Below are positions 50,353-61,700 of a stretch of DNA of 64,000 nucleotides, piece by piece. The notes beneath the pieces were generated by a model. The model ran no database searches, had not been told where the DNA came from, and was given only the letters and a program-made list of their open reading frames with translations. The stretch covers positions 1 to 64,000 of the forward strand of contig JALIHJ010000040.1 of NCBI GenBank assembly GCA_022984795.1. The letters run 5' to 3'. Origin of the DNA: Fabrea salina. Its lineage: Eukaryota; Ciliophora; Heterotrichea; Heterotrichida; Fabreidae. Position 1 is the stretch's first letter; every line of letters begins with the position of its first letter. The translations under genes were made by a program, and so were the position numbers.

Positions 50353-50918
50353 GCTAGTTTCTTTACTTTTCCCAGTAAACTTGAGAGTTCTTCTTGTGTA
50401 GCTGTGTCTGCTTTCAGAATCGTGTTGGCTAACAGAACCGTTTGCATAGGACTTGGAGCACTTACCCACAGCTTCCCGTTGTAGCCTACAATAAGCTCAA
50501 ACTTAAAAGCTTCTCCTAACTCAGACAAAAACTCTTTGCCAGGCCCTGAAAGAAGGAACTGGCACAAAGGCACACTGCAGTCTGAAAGGTACCCTTTTTC
50601 AATTGGGCCGTACTCAGCTTCTCCTGAGGACCAAGACTTTTTGTTGTGACTTGAACTGCAAGTTAGCACAGCGTTCATGCAAGGGTTGGAACTCTTCACC
50701 TTAGCAAAAATCAAAGACCCTGTTTCTAGGTGAGGTCTGTTTCTTTTGGTGGCTCCTTCGAAGTCGTAATACTGCAGTAAAGCAGTGAACCTGTCGTTTA
50801 TGTCAATCTGGTAGTAGTCACCTTGTCTCCCCAGGACCTGTCCAATAACTAAGTCTCCAGGTTGGGAAGTGTACTTCCTTGTGTTTTTTCTGCTAATAAA
50901 GTTCATAATGGAAGTCAT
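50349..50918 (-). CDS. RRP40: RNA exosome cap subunit RRP40 (EXOSC3)
   Basis: 189 residues (185 from the second Met, 50906). It binds RNA on the exosome cap. S1 domain: PGDLVIGQVLGRQGDYYQID ... FEGATKRNRPHLETG, the latter an RRP40 hallmark. KH domain with GYNGKLWV (GxNG variant). The N-terminal domain of larger homologues is reduced. If translation begins at MTSIMNF, the start overlaps the divergent gene by 11 nt; if at MNFISRK, the two start codons are separated by one base (CATAATG). Confidence 0.94.
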   Translation of the reverse strand: MTSIMNFISRKNTRKYTSQPGDLVIGQVLGRQGDYYQIDINDRFTALLQYYDFEGATKRNRPHLETGSLIFAKVKSSNPCMNAVLTCSSSHNKKSWSSGEAEYGPIEKGYLSDCSVPLCQFLLSGPGKEFLSELGEAFKFELIVGYNGKLWVSAPSPMQTVLLANTILKADTATQEELSSLLGKVKKLA

Positions 50919-52251
50919 TCCCCAGGCTCTTAGTTTAATAGAGGACTACACTCGGGTAAAAGCTCTCAACGAAGAACTCCAACAAACAGTTGCAGAACAA
51001 AACCAACAAATCCAAAAACTCCAAGAAGAACTCCAGCAGCCCAAAATTCCAGACTCACTAGTCCAGTACCTTAGGAAGGTCGAAATCATCCTCCTAGATA
51101 CCAACGAAAGACTTGAAGAAGCCCTTATGGTCAGGTTTACTTAGGTTAATTCTGAAAAAGAACGTGAAATAGAGCACCTCAGAGAAATCATAAAGCAAAG
51201 ACAAAACAAGCAAGTAGAAGTCCAAGTCCAAACTGCTAAGGAACCTGGCAACCCTATGCTTGTGTACTGCCTGTCTAACGAAAAAGTTTGGGGAAAACTT
51301 TGGCCTTACTTTGACTTACGAGACTTAGCCAACCTCATGCAGACTTCAGTTTGGGTGCAAGCCCAAGCCTCCAAAGACCCTAGAGTGTTTTCGCAGTGTG
51401 TCCAAACCTATGTAACTGCTCCTTCTGAAACTACTCCAGAAACCCCTAAGTCGCCCTTTAGTGCTTCTGAAGAAAACGAAGAAATCAGAAGTCTTTTGGC
51501 CAAGTAATAACTACTTAGACACGTTTCCCAAGCCTACCAAGTAGGTTGTAGCTACGAAGCTAAGCTCACCAACGCAGTGAAAACACTTCTAGCCCTTCAA
51601 AAGTCCACAAGTGTAATGACCTCAACTCCAACTTCAGAGGAAAAGTACAGGTCAATTCCTGAACTCATAGTAGCTAGATTCGAAACTGACAAAACTATAG
51701 AACTCCTCCACAAAAGTGCAGCTTTATTTTCTCAGAACCAAAACAAAATGGGTGAGTGGATTAACTTTATTCAGAATTCATTTGCTAACTTGCTTTACGA
51801 AGGATCCCAACTAGTCATAGACGCAAAGGTAACTGTTACTCAGGAGCTAGACCGACTCAAAGACTTTTTTGTGCAAAAAATAAAAGCAGCAAAGGACCGG
51901 ATGTTTAAAGTAGAACAAGAAAAAGACATGCTCCAAATCAAACTAGGCACTGAAAAAGACATCAAGAACCACTTGTCCAAACGACTCCACGAAATGGACT
52001 TTGTGAACTCAGAAAGACTAGGCCAACTATCTAGTTTGCGAGAAAACTTACAACAACTAGAAGTGTTTAACATCCAGCTGCAAAAACAAAACGAGTCCCA
52101 ACAAAAAGAATTCGAAGAAAGCCGTAAGCTCCTTTCAAAAGAAATCTTTAACTTGAGAAGCCAAGTAGAAGTTCTGTCTGCACAAAAAGGAGAACTCTTA
52201 GAAGCTTACGCTGACTTCAAGCAAATGTTTAAGTCACTCAACTTAGTTTAA
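50908..52251 (+). CDS. Coiled-coil protein with an F-box-like segment, two introns
   Basis: Three short ORFs join into 437 residues when 15-nt introns at 51130-51144 and 51504-51518 are removed (exons 222, 359 and 733 nt; phases fit). Residues ~15-95 are coiled coil; ~115-155 reads LVYCLSNEKVWGKLWPYFDL followed by RDLANLMQTSVWV, suggestive of an F-box-like helix bundle but weak; residues ~250-435 are long coiled coil. I know no family. A structural or SCF-linked cytoskeletal role is possible. It ends 14 nt before SF-assemblin on the same strand. Confidence 0.78.
51130..51144 (+). other. 15-nt intron (F-box-like coiled-coil gene, intron 1)
   Basis: GTCAGGTTTACTTAG, A at position 10, ends in the in-frame TAG. 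The only one of the set with GTCA rather than GTAA at the 5' splice site. Confidence 0.85.
51504..51518 (+). other. 15-nt intron (F-box-like coiled-coil gene, intron 2)
   Basis: GTAATAACTACTTAG, A at position 10. Removal reads through two consecutive TAA triplets and continues into a 244-codon open frame. Confidence 0.92.
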
Positions 52252-52265
52252 AGGTTTTTGTAAAT

Positions 52266-53024
52266 ATGAGCCGCTACTCTAATTTGTCTGTCTACAATGA
52301 CCGAATCATGCAACTCTCAACTAAACTCAGCCAAATCCAATCTAACGTTGTAACTGAAAGGTCCTCTAGGTTCGAAAGCCTCCACAAAAAGTGCACTTGG
52401 CTTGAGTCCCGAATTTCTGAAAACAAAGAAACAATTAACCAAAAACTAGACAACATCAAAGACCAAATCGACCAAGTAGAAAAACTAAACCAACAAAAGA
52501 CCAACAGCATCGACAACTTGTTTAAAGCTAAATTTAGCGAACTCACTGATAAAGAAAGGAACTTAGTCCAAAACGTCAAGAACTACGAAAGCTCCTCCGA
52601 AGACAGAGAAACCTGGCTGCTCAAACAAACACAAGAAAAATCCCAGACTTTACTAGAAGAAGCTACTAGAACTAATAAAAGCTCCCAAGACAACATTAGT
52701 TCTGTCTCAGCTTACTTAGACCAACAAATTCCTGCTATAAAAGAAAAACTCACCCAAGAGTCCCAGCAAATACAAGAACTAAAGTCTAGTTTGTTAACAA
52801 AAATATCCGAAGAGTCAGCTAAGTCCAAAGACAAACTCCAAGAAGAACTTAAACTTAAAGAAGAAACTGAAGAAGCCCTTTCCAGCATGCTTGAAGACGT
52901 TTACAACCAAATCAAAAACGAAATCGACCAGGAAAAGTCTAACAGGGAAGAAGCTGAAGACTCCCTTTTGTCTATGCTCGAAGAAACTTGTTATAAACTC
53001 AATGCTATCGCCAACCTAGGTTAG
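52266..53024 (+). CDS. SF-assemblin (striated fibre / beta-giardin family)
   Basis: 252 residues: a Ser/Thr-containing head (MSRYSNLSVYND) followed by an uninterrupted coiled-coil rod. The end, EEALSSMLEDVYNQIKNEI then EAEDSLLSMLEETC, is the recurring SF-assemblin signature. These proteins form 2-nm filaments of striated rootlets attached to basal bodies; ciliates have multiple copies. TAG stop, nine bases from the GAPDH tail. Confidence 0.88.
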   Translation: MSRYSNLSVYNDRIMQLSTKLSQIQSNVVTERSSRFESLHKKCTWLESRISENKETINQKLDNIKDQIDQVEKLNQQKTNSIDNLFKAKFSELTDKERNLVQNVKNYESSSEDRETWLLKQTQEKSQTLLEEATRTNKSSQDNISSVSAYLDQQIPAIKEKLTQESQQIQELKSSLLTKISEESAKSKDKLQEELKLKEETEEALSSMLEDVYNQIKNEIDQEKSNREEAEDSLLSMLEETCYKLNAIANLG

Positions 53025-53033
53025 TTGGATTAA

Positions 53034-54871
<1,838 letters not shown>

Positions 54872-54897
54872 CTTTCGTCGAAAGACTATAAAGAATA

Positions 54898-56388
54898 ATG
54901 GCAATAAGAATCAAAGCCCCTTATTTAAAACAAAAGTCACAAGGAAGTTTAAGTGCCAAAAAAACCAAAAGCAAATTCGAGGTCCAAAGCACACAGGCAG
55001 CAAGTCGACCAACTACTCCTACACAAATTACTCGTTCAAGAACTCCTTCGCCTTGCTTTGCTCTGCAGAGACAACCCAGTCCCTACGACCCCCTAAACAA
55101 CATTGCTTTAAAAAGAGTTCTCAACATTATCTCAGAAACCAACCTTTCAAAGCACAAGCGCTTTAAAACTGCCCGCACCAAACAGAAGACTGTCGTGCCT
55201 CTTCACAAGTCAAACAAGTCCCAAGTAGAAGCATTAGAACAGACTAAGCCTCCAAGTTCCCCTACATTTTACCAAGGTTACTTGTCACCTAAAAGACTCC
55301 ACCTCAGTCCCAAAGGAGCTTTTGGAAGAAACAGTCCTTACAGAGCCCGCACCCCTGTTAACCGTCCAAAGTCCTCTTTGTCTGGAAAAAGTGTCCAGTC
55401 TCCCAAAGTATTTAAAATCAGCAGAAAGGTCAAGCCTGTCAGGGTCTCCGCTAAGCACTTAAAGAAACACCTTCCAGAGAGTGCCAGAACACCACTAGTT
55501 CGTTACTGGGGGTTAGGTCACAAAAATACAGTAACATGTTTGGACTTGTCAAGCGACAAACTTTACTCTGGAGGAAGCGACTACAGCATAATTGAGTGGA
55601 ACATGCCCAAACAAAACCCTTACTTTTTTGAATCAAACGAAGAAGACAGAAAGATGATAAGACCTGAACAAAACCTAAAGTCCCACAAAAGAGCAGTGAC
55701 TGATATTAAACTAATAGACCCCAAAACTCTAGTTTCCTCGAGCAAAGACTGCTGCATTAAACTCTGGAACCTAAAAAACAGTTCTTTAACTTGCTCTTTA
55801 AAAGCCCACAGCTCCCCTGTAAACTCTATAGAACTTATATCCCCTAAAACCCTGGTTTCTGGAGGATCAGACTCTTTTGTGAAGTTGTGGGATATTGAGT
55901 CCTTTACTTGTTCTAAAACTTTTAAAGTGCACTCTAACTCTATACAGAAGCTACTAAAGCAAGACCGGTCTACTTTTTTGTCGGCGAGTTTAGACTCCAC
56001 TTGTAAGCTCTTGGACGTTCGGTGCCGGTCCACCGTTGCGGTCTTTAGAGGCCATGCAGGCCCAGTTACAGCTTTGTGTTTGTGGGACCGGAACTCTTTT
56101 ATAACGGCAGGCGAAGACTTCAAAATAAAAGTAAGGCTTACTTAGAAATGGGACCTGCGCACAAACGGAGTGCTCCAAGAGTTAACTAGTGAAGAAGTGC
56201 CTCAAAACTTAGCAAGGGCTGATGGGAAGTTGCTGAGTGCAGGCAACGGACTGAGTGTTTGGAAGAGTTCACAGCCTGTTAAGCTTTTAGAAGACTTTAG
56301 TGTGAAAGCCATTAAATGCAGCGGAGGGGCACTTTACTTGGGAACGAGACAAGGCCAATTAGCTGTAATTCCTAGTTATCAATTTTAA
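54898..56388 (+). CDS. WD40 repeat protein with basic disordered N-terminus
   Basis: 491 residues after removing the intron at 56131-56145. Residues 1-190 are Lys/Ser/Pro-rich with several SP and RxxS sites, probably disordered. From ~200 a WD40 propeller follows: GHKNTVTCLDLSSDKLYSGG, KAHSSPVNSIELISPKTLVS, GHAGPVTALCLWDR and so on, seven blades counting the exon 2 end (GLSVWKSS; LYLGTRQGQLAVI). No enzymatic partner is indicated; a scaffold role is all that can be inferred. Its TAA shares three bases with the opposite-strand SAXO stop. Confidence 0.85.
56131..56145 (+). other. 15-nt intron (WD40 gene)
   Basis: GTAAGGCTTACTTAG, A at position 10, ending in the in-frame TAG. Splicing gives FKIK-KWDLRTNGVLQEL and completes the last WD blades. 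Confidence 0.92.
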
Positions 56389-57500
56389 TTATTCTTTTTT
56401 CCTCTCGGAAGCACTGTAAATGTCTTTCTGGGGACAAAGTTAGAACTGTAATCTGAAGAGTAATGGGACCTGGGCATAGTTAAGTTTTTGTAGTGGTGTT
56501 TTCTTACTTCTGGTTTTTGGTTGTAGTTAAGGGCCTCAGCAAACTTGTTTTTGAAGTTGAGGCTGCTGGTAGTTTCTCCAAAGAACTTGTTTGACATTGA
56601 AATGGGGTGGCTTTTTTCTGACAAACGGCCAGTTGAAAGGTTTTTGTTCTTTAAAAGTTTTTCAGGACTGAACTGTTTGAACTCGTCAGAGTAGGTAGTT
56701 GAGTTAAAAGTCCTGACCATGTTTCCTCTGTAAGGTTGATGGATTTCTTTCATATGCACAGGTTGGCCTACTTCCCAGTTGGGAAAGTCCTTACTGTAAG
56801 AACTGCCTATGCACATCTTCAAAGAAGGCTTAAGCTCTCTAGGAACAAACCTACTTTTGGGAAGAGAACTGTGAGGAGTAAAGTCTTGTTGGTGCGTAGT
56901 AGTTATTTCCACAAAACCTGGCTTAAAGCTAGACTTAACTTGTTGCATGTAAGCATAGGGTGAAACGTTAGGTGCTTCCACAGAACTTCTTCTGAAGTTT
57001 TGGCGGTAAGAAGTAGTCCACATCAGAGACGGTGAAAGCTCGCTGCGCAAAGCAACTCCAGGACAGATATGTTGTCCGCACTTGCAGTTGTGGCAGTAAC
57101 AGTACCCCACACAGTGCTCAACTTCTCCTACAGGAGGAATATCCTCAGCTTCAAGAGGACAGTCCTCTTTTGCACAAAGCTCTGCTTGAGAGTCTTCCTG
57201 AAAGTCCTCTTGCTGGTTTATTTTGGGAAGGACTACATTTAAGTTCCTAGGTTTTTCTTGGAGTTCTTCATTCTCTTGGGATTTAAAGTTAGGCTCTTTA
57301 AAGTTCCTTTGACTTCTGACTGATTTCGGTTTTTTGGTTTCTTGGCTTTGGCGAGCGATTTGCTGCAACCGTCTTAAGTTGGGGTTTGCGAGTTGCTCAG
57401 CAACTGAAGGAGTGCTTATTCTGCAGTTGTTGTAGGAGCCTTGCACTGAACGAGTTCTTATGCCATCCCTACTATGCAGTAGTTTTTGAGTAGAAGCCAT
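56385..57500 (-). CDS. SAXO/MAP6-like axonemal microtubule stabiliser
   Basis: 371 residues, basic and low in predicted fold. It contains repeated Y/F-rich blocks, TSYRQNF, THQQDFTPH, SSYSKDFPNW, TTYSDEFKQF, SHYSSDYSSNF, matching the T/S-x-Y-x-x-D/E-F (Mn) repeats of SAXO and MAP6 microtubule-binding proteins. Upstream is a Cys cluster (~130-147, CYCHNCKCGQHICP) like the short Cys-rich N-terminal motif of SAXO1/2. Likely a microtubule-inner or basal-body/axoneme stabilising protein. In SAXO proteins the Cys motif is at the very N-terminus; here ~125 residues precede it. Confidence 0.78.
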   Translation of the reverse strand: MASTQKLLHSRDGIRTRSVQGSYNNCRISTPSVAEQLANPNLRRLQQIARQSQETKKPKSVRSQRNFKEPNFKSQENEELQEKPRNLNVVLPKINQQEDFQEDSQAELCAKEDCPLEAEDIPPVGEVEHCVGYCYCHNCKCGQHICPGVALRSELSPSLMWTTSYRQNFRRSSVEAPNVSPYAYMQQVKSSFKPGFVEITTTHQQDFTPHSSLPKSRFVPRELKPSLKMCIGSSYSKDFPNWEVGQPVHMKEIHQPYRGNMVRTFNSTTYSDEFKQFSPEKLLKNKNLSTGRLSEKSHPISMSNKFFGETTSSLNFKNKFAEALNYNQKPEVRKHHYKNLTMPRSHYSSDYSSNFVPRKTFTVLPRGKKNN

Positions 57501-57544
57501 TTTACTAGTTAGTAGATTCTGTTATCGAAACTTTAGACTCATAA

Positions 57545-57775
57545 ATGGAGGGTGACAAGTGCATAAAGCTAAGAGCAGAAATGACTTGTGAAGGGTGCAG
57601 CAACGCAATTACTAGAATCCTGAAGAAAGTAGAAGGAATAAAAGAAGTAAACTGCAGTATACCTGAACAAGAAGTTACTGTTTACGCTACTGAGCAAGTA
57701 GACCCTTCTCAGGTACTTCAAAAACTCACTACTTGGGCAGAGGCCTCTGGAAAGCAAGTTTCGTTAATAAGCTAA
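57545..57775 (+). CDS. Atx1-like copper chaperone (HMA domain), copy 1
   Basis: 76 residues, a single heavy-metal-associated domain with the copper site MTCEGCSNAI (MxCxxC) at ~13-22, beta-alpha-beta-beta-alpha-beta length, and a C-terminal Lys near KQVSLIS as in Atx1/HAH1. Delivers Cu(I) to P-type ATPases in the secretory pathway. TAA stop; the second HMA gene begins 13 nt downstream. Confidence 0.92.
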   Translation: MEGDKCIKLRAEMTCEGCSNAITRILKKVEGIKEVNCSIPEQEVTVYATEQVDPSQVLQKLTTWAEASGKQVSLIS

Positions 57776-57788
57776 GCCATTTACATTG

Positions 57789-58010
57789 ATGAAAGGATTT
57801 AAGTTCAAAGTCCAACTTGGATGCCAAGCTTGTGCCAACACCCTTAAAGCTAAGTTGGTGAAGTTAAATGGAGTGACTAGGGTGAATTTTTCAGTTGAAC
57901 AACAAGAAATTAAAGTTTTAGGGAACGAGTCCATGAAGTACCTGCAAGTTCTACACAAAGTTCAGAGTTGGGGACAAGCTGCCCAAAGACAAGCTGAACC
58001 TTTTAAGTAA
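57789..58010 (+). CDS. Atx1-like HMA domain protein, copy 2
   Basis: 73 residues, another single HMA fold with GCQACANTL (CxxC kept, the Met of MxCxxC replaced by Leu-Gly) and KLNGVTRVNFSVEQQEIKV typical of the second half. Tandem paralogue of the preceding gene, diverged in the metal loop, so metal preference may differ. Start chosen at the ATG at 57789, since the codon just before is TTG. Its tail faces the CID gene at six bases. Confidence 0.88.
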   Translation: MKGFKFKVQLGCQACANTLKAKLVKLNGVTRVNFSVEQQEIKVLGNESMKYLQVLHKVQSWGQAAQRQAEPFK

Positions 58011-58016
58011 GCTTTC

Positions 58017-58793
58017 TTAAGTAGATTTAACTCTGGAGTACTTTTGGGTAATTTGTTGGAAAATTTGTTCGCCTGTAAGCGAAGGTTCAGTATAAGACTC
58101 AAGTTGCTCAACTATTTCAAGGGGCTGGGTGCCTTCTGGGTCACTTTGGTCTACCTTAAGAGTTACTTCGTTTAAGTTACTCGCTGAGTTTTTTCTGACT
58201 TTGAAAGCCTGGAACTTAGTAAGTCTACCCACTAGTTTGTTAATAGAACCTCTTGAAATAAGTCCGTTGTTTTTGCACTTGACTCTTAAAACTACTTCTT
58301 CGCACATGCTCAAGGCTTCTCTGTAAACTCTGAAAAACTCACCATTGATCTCTGAATCCTTAAAAGTTAAGTTGAATTCCAGTCCCCTTATAAACTTAGC
58401 GTCGAACACAGAAGAAACTTCCCAGTCTAATAAGACTTGAGTGCATTCAGAAAAAACTTGGCTTTCCTGGGAGTGGTACTTAGCCACTTTGTTAAGGAAA
58501 TTGAAAATACTCGGCAACTTACTCAAAAAGTGTCTTCTGTAAGACCACACTTGAGGAACTTCAGTGTTGTTGCAGTTCAGAAGCACCTCTGAAACCAGTT
58601 TTAGCCTAGCAATCTGTTTTTGAGGAGGGTCAGAAACTACTTGGATGTAAGAAAGCATAATTTCAACAAGGGTTTTTGAGTGCTCAGAGTGGTAAATGGC
58701 AAAGTCCCTGACTTCACACAGGTCTTCCAAAGTAAGGTTTTGGAGCATGTCTTTGAAGATGTCAGAAGACTCCTCACTGAGAGTTTCTGCCAT
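58017..58793 (-). CDS. CID-domain protein, U2SURP/SR140-like
   Basis: 258 residues from MAETLSEESSDIFK. The core (~1-150) is an alpha-helical CTD-interacting domain: LTLEDLCEVRDFAIYHSEHS, ARLKLVSEVLLNCNN and WSYRRHFLSKLPSIFNFL, which read like the CID of SR140/U2SURP, a U2 snRNP-associated splicing factor. The RRM and SURP domains of U2SURP are absent, so this is a truncated homologue or another CID protein. The ATG is five bases from the TOR start; the upstream in-frame Met at 58853 would overlap TOR and is rejected. Confidence 0.75.
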   Translation of the reverse strand: MAETLSEESSDIFKDMLQNLTLEDLCEVRDFAIYHSEHSKTLVEIMLSYIQVVSDPPQKQIARLKLVSEVLLNCNNTEVPQVWSYRRHFLSKLPSIFNFLNKVAKYHSQESQVFSECTQVLLDWEVSSVFDAKFIRGLEFNLTFKDSEINGEFFRVYREALSMCEEVVLRVKCKNNGLISRGSINKLVGRLTKFQAFKVRKNSASNLNEVTLKVDQSDPEGTQPLEIVEQLESYTEPSLTGEQIFQQITQKYSRVKST

Positions 58794-58798
58794 ATTAA

Positions 58799-61700
58799 AT
58801 GGAAGAGTCTTCACGTATAATCCAAGGCTTACGCAGTAAGTCCCTCGAAGCACGCCAAACCAACCTTCAAAAGCTCGTAGAGTTGATTGAAGACACGCAA
58901 GAAATCCACAGCGAACTGATCACTGGTCTCAAGAAACTAGTTACGTCAACTGAATCAGTTGAAAAAATTACAGGGTTGTCTTGTTTAATCAGTATCTGCA
59001 CGGTAGCTAACGAAACTAACATCAATACTTTGGCCTTCCACTTCTTGCAGTGGGTTTCGTTCAAAAACATCCAAAACAAAGATGAAGAAATCATTGGCTT
59101 AGCAAGTGAAGCAATGGGAACTCTAGTAAACTCCCCCAGCTCAACCACTTTTGAGTTAGCCGACGAAGAATTCAGGTACGCACTTTCAAGTCTCAAACTA
59201 GACAACAGCAAAGAAGGGTTCCCTAGGTTCGCTGCTTGTTACGAAATTAAAGCACTTGCACAGAAATTGCCTATTCTGTTTGCAGTGTACTTGGGAGAGT
59301 TTCTTGAACATATGTGGAACGTCATAAGAGACCCCAAAGACCACATTAGGGAAATAGGAGTGGAAACCTTTGCACTGGCGCTGTCTCAGATTGAGTCCCG
59401 CGAAGAGTACTTTGAGGAGGTGTACAAGGAATGCATGAAAGGCCTTGCTCCAGATAACTACTCACACTCCTTGCACGGTTCAATCAGGGCTTTGGACAAG
59501 ATGCTTCAAAAAGCTCCCGAGTTGATTAAGCCAAGACTCCAGGAAGTGAGTGTAAGTGTTCTGAGACTCAAAGACCACAAAAACTCCCTGATAAAAAAAG
59601 CTGCTTTCGAAGTTATCCCTACCATTACTCAGTTCATAAAGACTCATAAGATTTCTGACAAGCACATTCTAAGGGCTTTTGTGGAGTTTTTGTTCAAGTC
59701 AGCTGTTTCTTCCAACAAGGAACAAAAGTCTGACGCTTACCAAACACTGGGACAAATAGCCAAGATCATAGGACCCTCTTTTTCAGAGATGAAGAGCGAG
59801 TCAGTCAACTTAGTAAACATTGAACTTCGCAAAAAGTCCATTCCCTGTACTTTTTTCAAGTTCTTTGAAGGAGTTACTCTTAGTTTGGGTCCCGAAATAG
59901 GCGAGTTAAGTTCAGAGTTGGTAGTAACTAGCATCTTCAGTAAGTGCGAGTTAAACGTGTACTTACTGGACTTTTTGAAAGTTTACACGTACACTTTGCT
60001 GCAGGTCCGCTCAGAGCAAAACCTAAACACAGTGATTGGGATCTGTGAAAAACTACTGAACATGCTTTTTACGATACTCAATCAAAGAATGGAAAAGAAC
60101 GTCAGTATACCTCCAGTTGACAAGTCCCATATCACCAACAACAAAACCTCGTTTAGTTTTGTGGAAGCTTTTTCCCAGATTGAAACTCAGTTACTCCACA
60201 CTCCTTTTATGCTGCACCAGAACCAAACTTGCATAGACTGCCCAGAGCACTCCTCCAAAATCCAAAAAATCCTGGCTTTGTATGCACTTGCTAACTTTGA
60301 CTTCCATAATACTTTTTCGTTAAGCTCATTAGTTTACTCCTGCGTGCTGCCTTATTTAGAGGACCAGTGTGCAGTGGTGAGGAAGTACGCAGTAATCACA
60401 ACTTGTTCTTTGACAAGGTGTCCCAAGCACAGCAATATAGGAGTAGTTATAAGGAATGAGCTTTACAACATTTTAGAAAGACTTTTGAACGTAGCACTAA
60501 CTGACCTCAGCGATGAGGTCAGGCACACTTTGTTCAAGCACCTTAAAAAAGACTTTTACCAGTTTTTGGCTTTAGAAACTAACCTCTCAAGACTCATGGC
60601 TGCTGTTAACGACAAAAAAATAGAAGTAAGGAGGGCCTGTGTCAAGTTGTTGGGGAAACTAGCTGGGTACAACAGTTCCTTCATCCTGCCTTGTTTAACT
60701 CAGTTGCTCAGCCAGTACCTAAGTGAACTCCAACTAAGTGGCCGTTTTAAACACCAACAAGACGCTGCTATTTTGCTGAGAGCAATCATAAAAAACACAA
60801 AGCAGCTGCTGTGTCCTAACTTGCCAAGCATAATAGAGATCTTTATCCAAATACTGAAGAACTCCTCGCACGCTCCACTGATATACCAAGCTTTGCGAGG
60901 AATATCTGCCTGTGCTTCTGTGGGCAAGAAACACTTAGTTCCTCACTTTGACGAAATCTTTCCTTACTTGATAGAGAACTTAAAAGACCCATCTATGCTT
61001 AAAAGGAAAGGTGCTTTGTTGGCCATTTTAGATGTAGTGTTTCACTCCACCAAAGCTATAGAACCTTACTTGCGCTACAACTCTTTGCTAGAGACCCTTC
61101 TTGAAGTAATCAAGTCCGAAGAAAGAGTAACTCTAAGGAAACTCGCTGAAAAAACTCTAGGAACTTTAGGTGCTTTGAGGCCTGTTAAGTACAAAGAACT
61201 AGAAAAGTCACTTCACTCAGGCCTTAAGCCCCACAAAAATTCTTCTGTAGACAGACACCTAAGAGAACTCCACAAAAAGTCTTTGGAACTAACTCCTTCT
61301 CACAGCATTTACTATCCCTTAGTAGCACTCAAGGCCCTTACTAACATTTTGATCACTAGCAACCTGAACCACGAGCATACCGGACAGGTTCTTTACGCAC
61401 TTAACAACATTTTTCTGTGCTACAACAGACGCATTAGTTCACTGCTGCAAAGCACCATTCCAATACTAGTCCACGTGTGCAAGCAGTCAGAGTCTCCTTC
61501 TAGAGAAAGGTTTATAAGAACTTTTACCAGGATAACTTCTTACGTAGGAGACGACATCAACGACTTCGTGGCCGAGATCACTCAAATCATTGACCTTTCA
61601 GTAGAGAGTCCTTCAGTGCTAGACGAGATGCTTACTTTGCTTAGAGAGTTAGCTAGCCACTCTTGCTACGAAACTATGTCGTCCTTTCCCCAACTTCTGA

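Noticed and set aside
51256-51507. Separate 83-aa gene
   Set aside because: It is the middle exon of the 50908-52251 gene; both flanks are 15-nt introns.
54872-54904. Upstream Met start (MPLFFIVFRRKM) of the DUF1445 protein
   Set aside because: It overlaps the divergent WD40 start, and the family begins at the MES position.
56170-56388. 72-aa ORF as its own gene
   Set aside because: It supplies the last WD40 blades of the upstream gene after intron removal.
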